IMG/VR virus record: IMGVR_UViG_3300032665_000026
Coordinates: 1 to 63,423 of that record
From: a virus
DNA: 63,423 bases
Strand: one strand, 5' to 3'
This document shows, in pieces, positions 16,997 through 25,078 of this stretch. Every line of letters starts with the position of its first letter. Position 1 is the stretch's first letter. The translations under genes were made by a program, and so were the position numbers. The notes under the pieces were generated by a model. That model was not told where the DNA came from and ran no database searches. It saw only the letters and a list, made by a program, of their open reading frames with translations.

Positions 16997-17686
16997 ATGA
17001 AGCAAAACTACATTATGCCCCAAAAGAAAGTACTCGCTACTACTCCCCTTCAGGAGGTTACGGAACCTACCTATGGGGAATCCAGCAAGGCTCAATCCCG
17101 AGCTGACGTACGTCGAACTAGTGCCAACGAAGAAGGTCTACTGATAGCAGTAGATGCCATCAATGGCTTGAATGAATTGATGTATTCTTTTGATGCAAAG
17201 GTTGCAAAGCCATTGTCACCAGTAGAGATCGATTCCTTGGCTGCTGAACTCGTTGCTGTGCGTAGGGTGAAGGATATAGTAGAAGGCCGTGAGGCATCTC
17301 TGAAGGCTTATGCGACTGAAGTAATCAATCTCAACATTGCTTCTATTGGCAACGATCCTTCAGAGACGAGTGGTTACCTTGTAAGCCCAGAGAATGGTAT
17401 CAAGCTTTCGAAGGAAGTCACGGGTGGTAAACTCAATATCGATATCGATTTGCTTGAGCAAGTTCTAGATACCGATCAATTCAAATCAGTAGTAAACATT
17501 GTAGAGACTCAGACTATTACTACAAAGCCTGATGGAAGCAAGCTAATTGAGGCAACGAAGGCATACCAGTTGAACGAAGAATGCCTCGAGAAGGAACTCA
17601 AAATAGGTAACATCGGCATGGAACAGGTTGTAAAGGCGACCATGCCTGGGAAGATTCGCTCAGCTTTTTATGTCCGAAGCCTATAA
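16997..17686 (+). CDS. Hypothetical protein of replication block
   Basis: A 229-residue protein. The first 40 residues are disordered and basic, followed by helices (VDAINGLNELMYSFDAKVAK) and a C-terminal Lys/Thr-rich part. It resembles no family I can name. It is the first gene after a strong promoter and overlaps the HTH gene by 17 bases, suggesting an early or replication-associated role. Confidence 0.65.
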   Translation: MKQNYIMPQKKVLATTPLQEVTEPTYGESSKAQSRADVRRTSANEEGLLIAVDAINGLNELMYSFDAKVAKPLSPVEIDSLAAELVAVRRVKDIVEGREASLKAYATEVINLNIASIGNDPSETSGYLVSPENGIKLSKEVTGGKLNIDIDLLEQVLDTDQFKSVVNIVETQTITTKPDGSKLIEATKAYQLNEECLEKELKIGNIGMEQVVKATMPGKIRSAFYVRSL

Positions 17687-18035
17687 GAAAAAGAAGGATA
17701 GCTTAAAGCTTCGAGACGATAAGCCATTGTTTACTGTTGCAATGGCTGCTGCTTTTTTTGATCTTAGTTCACAATCATTGAGGCAAAAAGAGCAATATCT
17801 TTTTGATTCTTTCGGTGAGCCAATCGTAATTAGCAGGACTCCTGGAGGAGATCGCAGGTATAGTCTTAATGATATACTAAAGATAGCTCATGCGCTAAGA
17901 AGAATGAATAAGATGACGGATAGACAACTTCGGTTAATTATTCTTCGTGTTGATTCTTTTAAAGAGCCAATCAAAAAAACTACGTTAAAGTATCGCAAAG
18001 GTACTATCAAAGGTGTTAGAGTAGACCCAACATGA
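17670..18035 (+). CDS. MerR-like helix-turn-helix protein
   Basis: The segment from residue about 20 (LFTVAMAAAFFDLSSQSLRQ) through the wing ISRTPGGDRRYSLNDI matches a MerR-type winged helix: an HTH followed by the GGxRRY wing and a helix. The protein is 121 residues with basic ends and no effector-binding domain. It may be a phage transcriptional regulator or excisionase-like DNA-bending protein. It overlaps the exonuclease gene by four bases. Confidence 0.7.
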   Translation: MSEAYKKKKDSLKLRDDKPLFTVAMAAAFFDLSSQSLRQKEQYLFDSFGEPIVISRTPGGDRRYSLNDILKIAHALRRMNKMTDRQLRLIILRVDSFKEPIKKTTLKYRKGTIKGVRVDPT

Positions 18036-18982
18036 AAAAATGCTTAATCTTACTCGATGGCCACAATATTTTTATTAGATCGTTTTCCGGTTTAATGAGA
18101 CAAGGGCTTAGCGCACCAGATGGTTCTGGCACCTGGGGGACGTTCGGTGCTTTCAATACAATTGCTAGCATAGTTCGTAGGCATAACCCAACACATGTTA
18201 TGATCGCCTTCGATAAAGGTCGTAGCTCAAAGCGTTTGGCTATAGATCCAGAGTATAAAGCTAATCGGAAACGTAGAGATGATAAGCCAAGAAATCCTAT
18301 GGACGAAGCTTTCTCTCAAGAGTTCAAGCCACAACTTTCTGCTTTTATGGAATTATGCTTAAAGAATGGCATACCTTATATCCAATTAGAAAATGTAGAA
18401 GCTGATGATATCATTGCTACCGCAGCGTTGAGATTCTCAGAAGTGTTTGATAAAATAATCATTGTAAGCGCTGACCATGACTTACACCAATTGATTAGAC
18501 ATAACATCGTTGTTATTAAACCTAGTATTAGTTCCCGTGATATCGAAGAAGAAATTTTTAATGTCGAATCAGTGCTAAAAGAATGGGGTGTAGAACCTCA
18601 ACGCCTGCCTGAGATATGGGCTCTGATGGGAGACAAGGGAGATAATGTCAAAGGCATCCCAGGAGTAGGACCTAAAAAGGCTACTAAACTTATCAAGGAA
18701 CATGGCGATTTGAGTACTGTACTTGATTTAGATGATCCTAAGATCTCTGAGAATATTGATATTGTAAAGAAAGCATTCAGCCTGATAGAACTAGGTATCG
18801 ATGAAGAATTGCCATTCCCTCCTTTAGGGCAGCTACAATTTAATCCTATCCAACCAGGTTCAGATTACTCTGATGAATTAGAAGAACTTTTTGATCTACT
18901 TGGTTTTGTACAAATAAAGGATAGATGGAAACATCACAACCTGTGGTTAGATGCCCCTAGATTTGGTAAAAGATTACGATGA
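18032..18982 (+). CDS. 5'-3' exonuclease / flap endonuclease
   Basis: This 316-residue protein has the conserved FEN/Pol I 5'-nuclease motifs: the N-terminal metal ligand in LLDGHN, FDKGRSSKR, the VEADDIIA acidic cluster, SADHDLHQL, and GDKGDNVKGIPGVGPKKA, the helix-hairpin-helix with metal ligands. It would remove RNA primers and flaps during lagging-strand synthesis, complementing the DnaE-type polymerase further along. Confidence 0.88.
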   Translation: MKKCLILLDGHNIFIRSFSGLMRQGLSAPDGSGTWGTFGAFNTIASIVRRHNPTHVMIAFDKGRSSKRLAIDPEYKANRKRRDDKPRNPMDEAFSQEFKPQLSAFMELCLKNGIPYIQLENVEADDIIATAALRFSEVFDKIIIVSADHDLHQLIRHNIVVIKPSISSRDIEEEIFNVESVLKEWGVEPQRLPEIWALMGDKGDNVKGIPGVGPKKATKLIKEHGDLSTVLDLDDPKISENIDIVKKAFSLIELGIDEELPFPPLGQLQFNPIQPGSDYSDELEELFDLLGFVQIKDRWKHHNLWLDAPRFGKRLR

Positions 18983-18985
18983 CAA

Positions 18986-20062
18986 ATGTCTGATTGGATT
19001 ATCAACCCTAACTTAGATATGGTAAGCATCCTAGCCCAATATAGCCGCTTTTTAGAAAGTGATTATAGGATGGCTATAGAACATTTAGAAATCCCTAGGA
19101 CATTCGAAGAGAATGATACCAAAACAGGTCGAAACTTCTTAATAATAAGTTATAAAGAAGCTCCATGGGTAGTTGCTAAGAGTGTGTTTCTTTGCTTGAA
19201 GCTAGCTGGTCCAGATAGCGTAGTTGTAAAGACGTATAGCTTAGATGATTATTTCATGGTGCAAAATGTGTTCGAAAACTTTGGTGAAGGTGTACGTACT
19301 AAAGTTTTATTGACAATGCATGATGAGTTAAAACTCAGTAACGATTGGCGTGATGAGATAGAATTGTCAACAGATATAATAGTGTTTGGTGATTCCAACG
19401 CCATGGAAGCATTCCGTGAATACGAAACAGTAGACCGTCGTGTATGGGAGCATGGTTTCAAGTTTAGTTTTGGTGTCGTAAAATCAGAGAACCTTAACAT
19501 GACAATCATCAGACAAATCTGTTTTGATTTCTTCAGCTTTTATGGTGAAGGTACATTGGCACCAAAGTTCTATTTCATCATTGGGCCGATAACAAAATCT
19601 ATGGTAAAGCATTTCAGTGCAACGATGCAATCTTTGTACGAGATAGCGATCGACGAATACCGCAGTAAGCTTCCATTGACCCGTAAAAGCGATTTAGCAA
19701 AGAACCTCGTTGAAGCGAATCACTACGCTAAATTTGTACGCATTGATAGTTTGAACTCAAGAGAAAAGTTTGATAAGCTCTACGGTGACATAAGATTGAT
19801 TCATGTTGATGATCTAGAGCAGATCGGTGATTACATCGATAAAGTTGGTGATAGTATTAGTACTATCGCAGTGAACTTTGAAGATGATCATGATGTGCTA
19901 GACTATCTAGAAGATCGTATGGTCATGAGAGTTTGTGAAGTTGGAGAAATGCAATTTCCAGAATTCTTTGAGCAGTATGACAACATAGATGATTTCAATA
20001 TCTATGCACCAGAGGAAGATGATCTAGATTGCTTCTTTAACGGTGATGAAGACTATATTTAA
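18986..20062 (+). CDS. Hypothetical protein of replication block
   Basis: A 358-residue acidic protein starting four bases after the exonuclease stop. Mixed alpha/beta with a Rossmann-like middle (TDIIVFGDSNAMEAF) but no nucleotide-binding loop, and a very acidic C-terminus (EEDDLDCFFNGDED). I do not recognise the family. Position between exonuclease and helicase loader suggests a replication accessory role. Confidence 0.65.
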   Translation: MSDWIINPNLDMVSILAQYSRFLESDYRMAIEHLEIPRTFEENDTKTGRNFLIISYKEAPWVVAKSVFLCLKLAGPDSVVVKTYSLDDYFMVQNVFENFGEGVRTKVLLTMHDELKLSNDWRDEIELSTDIIVFGDSNAMEAFREYETVDRRVWEHGFKFSFGVVKSENLNMTIIRQICFDFFSFYGEGTLAPKFYFIIGPITKSMVKHFSATMQSLYEIAIDEYRSKLPLTRKSDLAKNLVEANHYAKFVRIDSLNSREKFDKLYGDIRLIHVDDLEQIGDYIDKVGDSISTIAVNFEDDHDVLDYLEDRMVMRVCEVGEMQFPEFFEQYDNIDDFNIYAPEEDDLDCFFNGDEDYI

Positions 20063-20092
20063 TTCTTAAGTAAGGAAAGAGAGGAAGTAACC

Positions 20093-20374
20093 GTGACAGG
20101 TTTATTGTCAAAACCATGCATCCAAAAGTTGTATGATAAAATTATTGGGATTAAGATCTATAGAATGCTGTTGACACTCTGTGTAGCAATTAGTATTTTA
20201 TTAATTATCCCAATCGTACTGGTGACATCACCAATTTTGGTTGCATGGGATCTAGCTAAAAATGTAATAAATAAAAAGACAGCAATCAAAGAACAGAACA
20301 GTGACGGATTCAAAAGTTTCTGGGATAATTTCAATGATAAGCAAGACGGATGGAATAAGATGGGTAAAGATTAA
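20093..20374 (+). CDS. Small membrane protein
   Basis: Starts at GTG 20093 behind GAGGAAGT. 93 residues with one long hydrophobic segment (about residues 24-52) and a soluble polar tail. Its stop overlaps the next ATG. May anchor replication proteins to the membrane, but this is only inference from location. Confidence 0.6.
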   Translation: MTGLLSKPCIQKLYDKIIGIKIYRMLLTLCVAISILLIIPIVLVTSPILVAWDLAKNVINKKTAIKEQNSDGFKSFWDNFNDKQDGWNKMGKD

Positions 20375-20760
20375 TGGATAAAATTCAAGACAAGTTAGCT
20401 CAAGTATCAGATGTAATGTTCGAAAGAAACATTGCTATCATTGCGGGTAAACGCCAAGAAGTACAAATCTTTAGTGATGGTTTTGTCTACGAAGGTTTCC
20501 TGTGCGGGCTTGACGAAAAATGGGTACAACTCTATGGGCATGAAGAGAACAATAAAGATAACATTGATTCTCAGTGGAGATTCATCCTAATAAGCAAAGA
20601 GAATATTTCAGCGATTGGACCCACTGGTCGTAACCTAGGTGATATCGATGAAGTAACACGCGTTTGGATCAGTAAGAAGATTCAGATTTTTTCAGATGTT
20701 TCTGAAAAGTTTCTGTCAGCAAAGGTAAACAAAAATGACAATAGAAGAGAAAAGCTTTGA
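20374..20760 (+). CDS. Hypothetical protein, possibly Sm-like fold
   Basis: This 128-residue protein contains QIFSDGFVYEGFLCGLDEKW, then a short insertion and FILISKENISAIGP. This alternation resembles the Sm1 and Sm2 strands of LSm/Hfq barrels (gain-of-loop Gly, Asp, then an ILI...I-G pair). The match is partial, and the canonical Asp-Phe-Asn RNA-binding triad is absent. If real, it would be an RNA-binding chaperone. Otherwise unknown. Confidence 0.6.
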   Translation: MDKIQDKLAQVSDVMFERNIAIIAGKRQEVQIFSDGFVYEGFLCGLDEKWVQLYGHEENNKDNIDSQWRFILISKENISAIGPTGRNLGDIDEVTRVWISKKIQIFSDVSEKFLSAKVNKNDNRREKL

Positions 20761-21202
20761 TGGACCTCTTGCTAACTATGATGATGATAGTTACGATGAG
20801 ATAGTAGAAGTAGAACGAGCAGCAAGTAAAGAAGATCTCGTTAAAGAATTAGATTTGTCAAAAGCTAATGCACGAGAATTGTTGTTGTATTTTTGTAGTA
20901 GATTCAAAGAGACTCAAGGCTACGACTACAACGTAGAGTGGGTCAAAGAAACATCGATTCTTAAGTCTTTTAAAGAACGTTATGGTGATAACGCTGGGTT
21001 AATGATTGAGCTCCTTTTTGATAAGCACAAGGGCAAGATTAATGATAAGGTGTTCACTATTACAGCTTTTAGTCAGGGCAGTAAATGGATGCAAGACATC
21101 CTTTACGTTGAGTTGCAACAAGATAAAATTAAAGAAGAAAACCGACCAAGTTCAGAAGGGTTAATGTCAACTGATGATTTCCTTAAACGATTCAATGTTT
21201 GA
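20735..21202 (+). CDS. Hypothetical protein, possible helicase-loading accessory
   Basis: 155 residues, acidic N-terminus, helical core (LLLYFCSRFKETQGYDYNVEW) and a C-terminal DDFLKRFNV. It overlaps both the previous gene and the DnaC-like loader gene by 26 and 29 bases. The tight coupling to loader and helicase suggests a role in primosome assembly. No signature motif. Confidence 0.65.
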   Translation: MTIEEKSFDGPLANYDDDSYDEIVEVERAASKEDLVKELDLSKANARELLLYFCSRFKETQGYDYNVEWVKETSILKSFKERYGDNAGLMIELLFDKHKGKINDKVFTITAFSQGSKWMQDILYVELQQDKIKEENRPSSEGLMSTDDFLKRFNV

Positions 21203-21974
21203 TTGGCAGAAGGATTATGTCAATCTCAAGTATGATTTCCTAGACGATGATGAGATCGACTACCTAGCATTAAAGTACCCACAGTTTGAGACCTTCAATA
21301 AGCGTGGTTGCCCCACGTGCGAAGATCGATCATGTGGCGATTGCAAGATTCAGCTACAGCTTTATAAGCACTACCTGCGTGCAGGCATTGGTTTGAATTA
21401 TCAGAAGCTAAGCTGGGAAGACTTCCACGGTGATGAGAAGGCATCGGACCTCGCTCGTATTTACCTAGGTCAGCACAAGGAATTCGTCAAGGGTGGTATG
21501 GGATGCTTGTACCATGGTTCATGGGGAACCGGCAAGACACTCCTTACTAGTCTTATCGCTAAAGAATTGGTTAAGCTAGGCTACAAGGTGTACTTCGCTA
21601 CCTTCACCCAAATGGTTGACGAGTTCACCCGTGGTTGGGGAAGCAATGAGGACAAGGCTCGTTTCGAGAGCAAGGTAGTAAAGAGTGATGTATTCTTCTT
21701 AGATGACATTGGCAAGGAATTCCGAACCAAAAACAATCTTAGTGAAGCAACATTCGACCACGTGCTTCGTCAGCGTGCGCTCGATAACCGACCAACATTC
21801 ATCACCACGAATATGACGATTGAAGAATTGAACGAGGGATACGGTAGTGCTATTTTCTCATTGTTGAAAGAGCGTATGATCGTTCACAACATGGAAGGTA
21901 TCGACTACCGTGAGTATGCAAGAAACCGTACTCTAGATGAGATTAAGACCGGACAAGTAAGAAAGATTTTGTAA
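21174..21974 (+). CDS. DnaC-like helicase loader ATPase
   Basis: This 266-residue AAA+ protein has Walker A GSWGTGKT at 115-122, Walker B FFLDDIG near 174-180, and sensor TFITTNMT. Ahead of the ATPase is a four-Cys zinc site (C46, C49, C54, C57: CPTCEDRSCGDC), resembling loader proteins of the DnaC/DnaI class. It would place the downstream DnaB-type helicase onto ssDNA. An in-frame ATG at 21195 is an alternative start lacking a ribosome-binding site. Confidence 0.85.
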   Translation: MISLNDSMFDWQKDYVNLKYDFLDDDEIDYLALKYPQFETFNKRGCPTCEDRSCGDCKIQLQLYKHYLRAGIGLNYQKLSWEDFHGDEKASDLARIYLGQHKEFVKGGMGCLYHGSWGTGKTLLTSLIAKELVKLGYKVYFATFTQMVDEFTRGWGSNEDKARFESKVVKSDVFFLDDIGKEFRTKNNLSEATFDHVLRQRALDNRPTFITTNMTIEELNEGYGSAIFSLLKERMIVHNMEGIDYREYARNRTLDEIKTGQVRKIL

Positions 21975-23257
21975 TGGATATTGAACGCAGCCTTATAAAG
22001 CATTTCACCAACCTAGAGAGCTTTCAAAAGATTTGGGACCAAGGTATTCGTAGTGAGCACTTTTTCGATGTAGGAATCCGGGAGCTGTTTGACTACAGCC
22101 TTGATTACTACGTCCGCAGTGAATTCAAGCAGACGGTGACACAAGATTTCCTAGAGACAAAGTTTGATGATTATTTTGATCGTCATGACTGGCCAGAAGA
22201 GGAATACCTTGTTGGTGTACTCATCGAAGAAATGGTGACAAAATACCGTAAGTCAACTGCTCAGGGCGCATTACTACAAGCAGCTAACGCTTTGGATAAG
22301 GACCCTGAAGAAGGCATCTCGATCGCTTTAAGTAACCTTTCAAGAATCCAGAGTGACACTAGCACCCGTGCACGTATTGAAATCTATGGCGAAGGTTATG
22401 ACCGCCGTGTTAACCAATACATGGATGAAGTTGCTAACCCTACAAAGGATAAGAAAGGCATTTATCTTGGCTGGGATGCTCTTAATGACCACATGTATGG
22501 GATCCGCAAGGGTGAGCTTGCCGTGGTCGTTGGTATCCCAAACGTTGGTAAGTCATGGGTTGGATCAGTAATCGCACTAGAGGCAGCACGACGCAAGAAT
22601 AAGGTTTATTTCGCATCGCTAGAATTGAGCAAGGAGCTTACGCTCATGCGACTCGACTGCCTAGTCAGTGGTGTCCCTTACACTCGTTACGAACGTGGTG
22701 AACTTACTCCTAATGAGTTGAAGCGCCTTAAAGATGCTCGGGAAGAGATCATGGAATTTGGTGAGTACCTTCTTATCGATTCTCCAAGCAAGAAATCTGA
22801 GCGTAGTGTCATGGAACTTTATTCCAAGGCTAAGCATTGGGGTGCCGAACTTATGGTAGGTGACCAACTGTCATGGATCACTACTGATAAGAACTTCGGT
22901 TCAAACAGCAACTACCAATCGTTGCAAATGTCTGAAGTAATCACCGATGTCGCAGCTACTAATCGTGAGATGGGTATGGCATCCGTATGGCTTGCTCAGT
23001 TCAACCGTGAGGCTACGAAGAGTAAGAAGGGTCGTGGTGGTCTAGGCAATATCGGCCTTAGCTCACAGATCGAACAGATCGTAGACATTGCTCTCGGAAT
23101 CGGCTGTACTCAGGAGATGAAGCGTCAGGAAGCTCTAGTGCTTGATATCATGAAGAGCCGACGAAGCAACCTCAAGTCTTGGATGATGAGCATGGAGTTG
23201 CATGATCGAACCAACTTGAGTATTGTCAGAGAGTACGAAGAAGCTAACGCTGAGTAA
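21974..23257 (+). CDS. Replicative DnaB-like helicase
   Basis: This 427-residue protein has a small N-terminal helical domain and a RecA-like C-terminal domain. It has Walker A GIPNVGKS at about 187-194, motif VYFASLELS, Walker B LMVGDQLSW, and motif 3/4 phrases MASVWLAQFNREA and LSSQIEQIVDIALGIG. It unwinds DNA 5'-3' at the fork. The start overlaps the loader stop by one base, giving coordinated synthesis. The block ends at a strong hairpin terminator. Confidence 0.88.
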   Translation: MDIERSLIKHFTNLESFQKIWDQGIRSEHFFDVGIRELFDYSLDYYVRSEFKQTVTQDFLETKFDDYFDRHDWPEEEYLVGVLIEEMVTKYRKSTAQGALLQAANALDKDPEEGISIALSNLSRIQSDTSTRARIEIYGEGYDRRVNQYMDEVANPTKDKKGIYLGWDALNDHMYGIRKGELAVVVGIPNVGKSWVGSVIALEAARRKNKVYFASLELSKELTLMRLDCLVSGVPYTRYERGELTPNELKRLKDAREEIMEFGEYLLIDSPSKKSERSVMELYSKAKHWGAELMVGDQLSWITTDKNFGSNSNYQSLQMSEVITDVAATNREMGMASVWLAQFNREATKSKKGRGGLGNIGLSSQIEQIVDIALGIGCTQEMKRQEALVLDIMKSRRSNLKSWMMSMELHDRTNLSIVREYEEANAE

Positions 23258-23263
23258 TACACG

Positions 23264-23301
23264 GGTGTGGTGGTCTAGAATTTTGCCTAGTCCACCATAC
23301 C
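23264..23301 (+). terminator. Strong hairpin after helicase gene
   Basis: GGTGTGGTGG-T-CTAG pairs with CTAG-T-CCACCATACC around an eight-base loop: 14 of 15 positions pair (one T-T, one G-U). It starts seven bases after the helicase stop. The U-tract is poor, so it may end or process the transcript; actinobacterial terminators often lack U-tracts. Confidence 0.6.
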
Positions 23302-23313
23302 TGTTGTAAAACC

Positions 23314-23322
23314 TGCTAGTAT
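23314..23322 (+). promoter_or_regulatory. Possible extended -10 (TGC-TAGTAT)
   Basis: TGCTAGTAT directly after the terminator-like hairpin, 38 bases before ATG 23361. No convincing -35. Similar TGC-TAnnAT elements occur at 8178 and 26078. Confidence 0.35.
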
Positions 23323-23360
23323 GATAAACAGTGCAACAATAGTAGAGAAAGTTAGTAAGT

Positions 23361-23789
23361 ATGCAAACATTTTTACCCTATGAAAGCTTCAAAGAGTCAG
23401 CTGCATCGCTAGACCGTCAGCGTTTGGGGAAACAGCGGGTCGAAACTATGCAAGTTATGAAAGCCCTATTCGATCCTTCCTACGGTTGGCAGAACCATCC
23501 AGCTGTAAATATGTGGCGTGGTCACGAATGGTACCTTTATCTGTACCAGCTTGCTATCTGCAATGAATGGACTTCACGCGGGTATAAAGATACTTGCCTA
23601 GAAAAAACCACAGACATCATTCTTGGTAAGCCATTCGGATTGACAAAGCCTGATTGGTTAGGCAATGAAGAATTCCATCGCAGTCATCGTAGCAATTTGA
23701 CACGCAAGCTGCCTGAACATTATAATCAATTTTGGGATGAAGCAAATGATCTTCCCTACGTCTGGCCAGATGAAATCCTTGTACCATGA
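23361..23789 (+). CDS. Pyrimidine-dimer glycosylase-like DNA repair protein
   Basis: The N-terminal MQTFLPYESFKESAASLDRQRLGKQRVE resembles the small pyrimidine-dimer DNA glycosylase family (T4 endonuclease V-like, and actinobacterial relatives). These begin with a catalytic-terminus segment, the Leu-Asp-xx-Arg-Leu-Gly-Lys-Gln-Arg-x-Glu motif and an aromatic NHPAVNMW. At 142 residues it is the usual size. It may excise UV lesions. No active-site assignment can be proved by eye. Confidence 0.65.
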   Translation: MQTFLPYESFKESAASLDRQRLGKQRVETMQVMKALFDPSYGWQNHPAVNMWRGHEWYLYLYQLAICNEWTSRGYKDTCLEKTTDIILGKPFGLTKPDWLGNEEFHRSHRSNLTRKLPEHYNQFWDEANDLPYVWPDEILVP

Positions 23790-23814
23790 ACTGCTTTAAA
23801 CTCGGAGAGAAACT

Positions 23815-23955
23815 ATGAATTTTAAATGCTTGTTAAAAGGCCATGACTACGGTAAGTGGTGTGAAGCTGTTAGGGCAAACGAATATGGTGAAGTCCCAAT
23901 AATTATTCGCTACTGCAATAATTGTAAATCAAGAGACTGGGTGAAGAGAGTATGA
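23815..23955 (+). CDS. Small protein with Cys pair
   Basis: A 46-residue ORF at ATG 23815 behind CGGAGAGA. It contains KGHDYGKW and YCNNCKSRDW, a CxxC resembling half a zinc ribbon. Stop and next start overlap (ATGA). Confidence 0.6.
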   Translation: MNFKCLLKGHDYGKWCEAVRANEYGEVPIIIRYCNNCKSRDWVKRV

Positions 23956-24341
23956 ACTGCCGACACTGTAAGGAAACTCTCGTACAAGTAGATCTTGAAA
24001 ATGGTGATTGGTTCCCCATCCATGAAGGTTGGAGGCAGAATGTCTACACTCATCAAGCACCAGCCCGACCACCGAATCGCAGAAACGGAGAAGCCATGAC
24101 CATCAAAACATTTACCGTGTACCGCAAGGGCGACTTAAGCGAAACCCACGACGAAAATCAACGACCATTTGGGCCAGACATTGCCGCCTACTGGGGTGTT
24201 GTTTTCCCAGACGGAACCTGCGTTCTCCGTTGGAACGGTCCTTCGGTGTCCCACAGCATTTGGGCCTCGTTCGAGGACGCCATGAAGGTCCACGGACACC
24301 CCGAACCTCGCTATGGCACAGAGATTGTGTGGCACTCGTGA
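23952..24341 (+). CDS. Hypothetical protein, GC-rich segment
   Basis: A 129-residue ORF. The first 25 residues start with a CRHC metal-binding pair. From residue about 49 (MTIKTFTVYRKG) the rest could stand as an independent 81-residue protein. From about 24058 the DNA is visibly more GC-rich and uses different codons from neighbours, suggesting a recently acquired segment fused to an older small zinc protein. Function unknown. Confidence 0.55.
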   Translation: MNCRHCKETLVQVDLENGDWFPIHEGWRQNVYTHQAPARPPNRRNGEAMTIKTFTVYRKGDLSETHDENQRPFGPDIAAYWGVVFPDGTCVLRWNGPSVSHSIWASFEDAMKVHGHPEPRYGTEIVWHS

Positions 24342-24556
24342 CCCCCGCCGGACGCCAAGCCCTACGAGAGAAGCACAGCAAGCGTCTTAATGACGGGGGG
24401 CGGTGCTTGGCTTGTGGTGGAGCAATGTCACACCCCTGCGACGTAATCAAGGTACTAGACGCTTACGAAGAACTCTATGATGATAATAAGAAAACATTAG
24501 AAGCATTGACGATAGCGTTGAATTTTGCCCAATCACTAGCAAAGATGATCCCATGA
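24338..24556 (+). CDS. Small Cys protein, paralogue A
   Basis: Starts at GTG 24338 overlapping the previous TGA (GTGA). 72 residues: RQALREKH near the N-terminus, a CLACGG pair, then CDVIKVLDAYE. It is a paralogue of the next gene. Proteins with a terminal Pro-Cys-Asp-Val-ILe-x-x-Leu-Asp-Ala phrase are common in actinobacteriophages, function unknown. Confidence 0.65.
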   Translation: MTPAGRQALREKHSKRLNDGGRCLACGGAMSHPCDVIKVLDAYEELYDDNKKTLEALTIALNFAQSLAKMIP

Positions 24557-24591
24557 CTGAAGACGAGCGCCAAGCCCTACGAGAGAAGCAC
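24353..24591 (+). repeat. Tandem gene-segment duplication
   Basis: A 24-base sequence at 24353-24376 recurs identically at 24568-24591. A second block starting TGCGACGTAATCAAGG recurs about 235 bases later with two changes. Both fall at equivalent positions of the two small paralogous genes, so the duplication is recent or maintained by conversion. Confidence 0.8.
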
Positions 24592-24834
24592 CGAGAAATA
24601 TTTGATGATTACGGCTCAATCTGCGATTACTGCGATAGGTGCGGTTGTGGCGAGTATTACGTGGAGTGGCCCTGCGACGTAATCAAGGTACTGGATGCTT
24701 ACGAATCATTGATTGAATACCATTATCATGATGGGGATACTGACCGAGAGGACCCGTGGTGTAGGACTTGCTGGAAGCCATATCCCTGCGAAAAGGGAAA
24801 GGCTTTAGGACACCCTGACGGAGCAGAAGTATGA
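24553..24834 (+). CDS. Small Cys-rich protein, paralogue B
   Basis: 93 residues sharing RQALREKH and CDVIKVLDAYE with the preceding gene, but with extra cysteines (CDYCDRCGCG and a C-terminal WCRTCWKPYPC), suggesting two zinc sites. Overlaps both neighbours by four bases. Confidence 0.65.
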   Translation: MTEDERQALREKHREIFDDYGSICDYCDRCGCGEYYVEWPCDVIKVLDAYESLIEYHYHDGDTDREDPWCRTCWKPYPCEKGKALGHPDGAEV

Positions 24835-24941
24835 CCCCCGAAGAACTACCTAATCTTGTTGGTTTTGGTACAGTTTTTGAAGCTTATAAAAAGGTTGAAC
24901 CAGTCTATATTATCAGTCGTGATGGTTCATTAATGCCCTGA
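24831..24941 (+). CDS. Small hypothetical protein
   Basis: 36 residues with ATGA overlap to the previous stop. No motif. Supported by coupling and absence of any other reading in this spacer. Confidence 0.45.
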   Translation: MTPEELPNLVGFGTVFEAYKKVEPVYIISRDGSLMP

Positions 24942-24967
24942 CAATGGGGGGAAGGTGAGTATTATCT

Positions 24968-25078
24968 ATGAACGCTGAAGAACTTGTAAAAGATGTAAAG
25001 ACCTGTAAAGGATCACTTTGTATGTTCCATGGGCGTATCTTTGGATGTCACCAAGAGGATGAGAATTGTAATGCATGA
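24968..25078 (+). CDS. Small Cys/His protein
   Basis: 36 residues ending in CHQEDENCNA, with four Cys and two His overall. The ATG at 24968 follows GGTGAG weakly. Ends within the primase gene start. Possibly a small metal-binding protein. Confidence 0.45.
   Translation: MNAEELVKDVKTCKGSLCMFHGRIFGCHQEDENCNA

Noticed and set aside
24029-24556. A 175-residue ORF starting at 24029
   Set aside because: Its first part runs through the well-supported overlapping gene at 23952-24341. Only the end, from GTG 24338, is a plausible gene, matched by its tandem paralogue.
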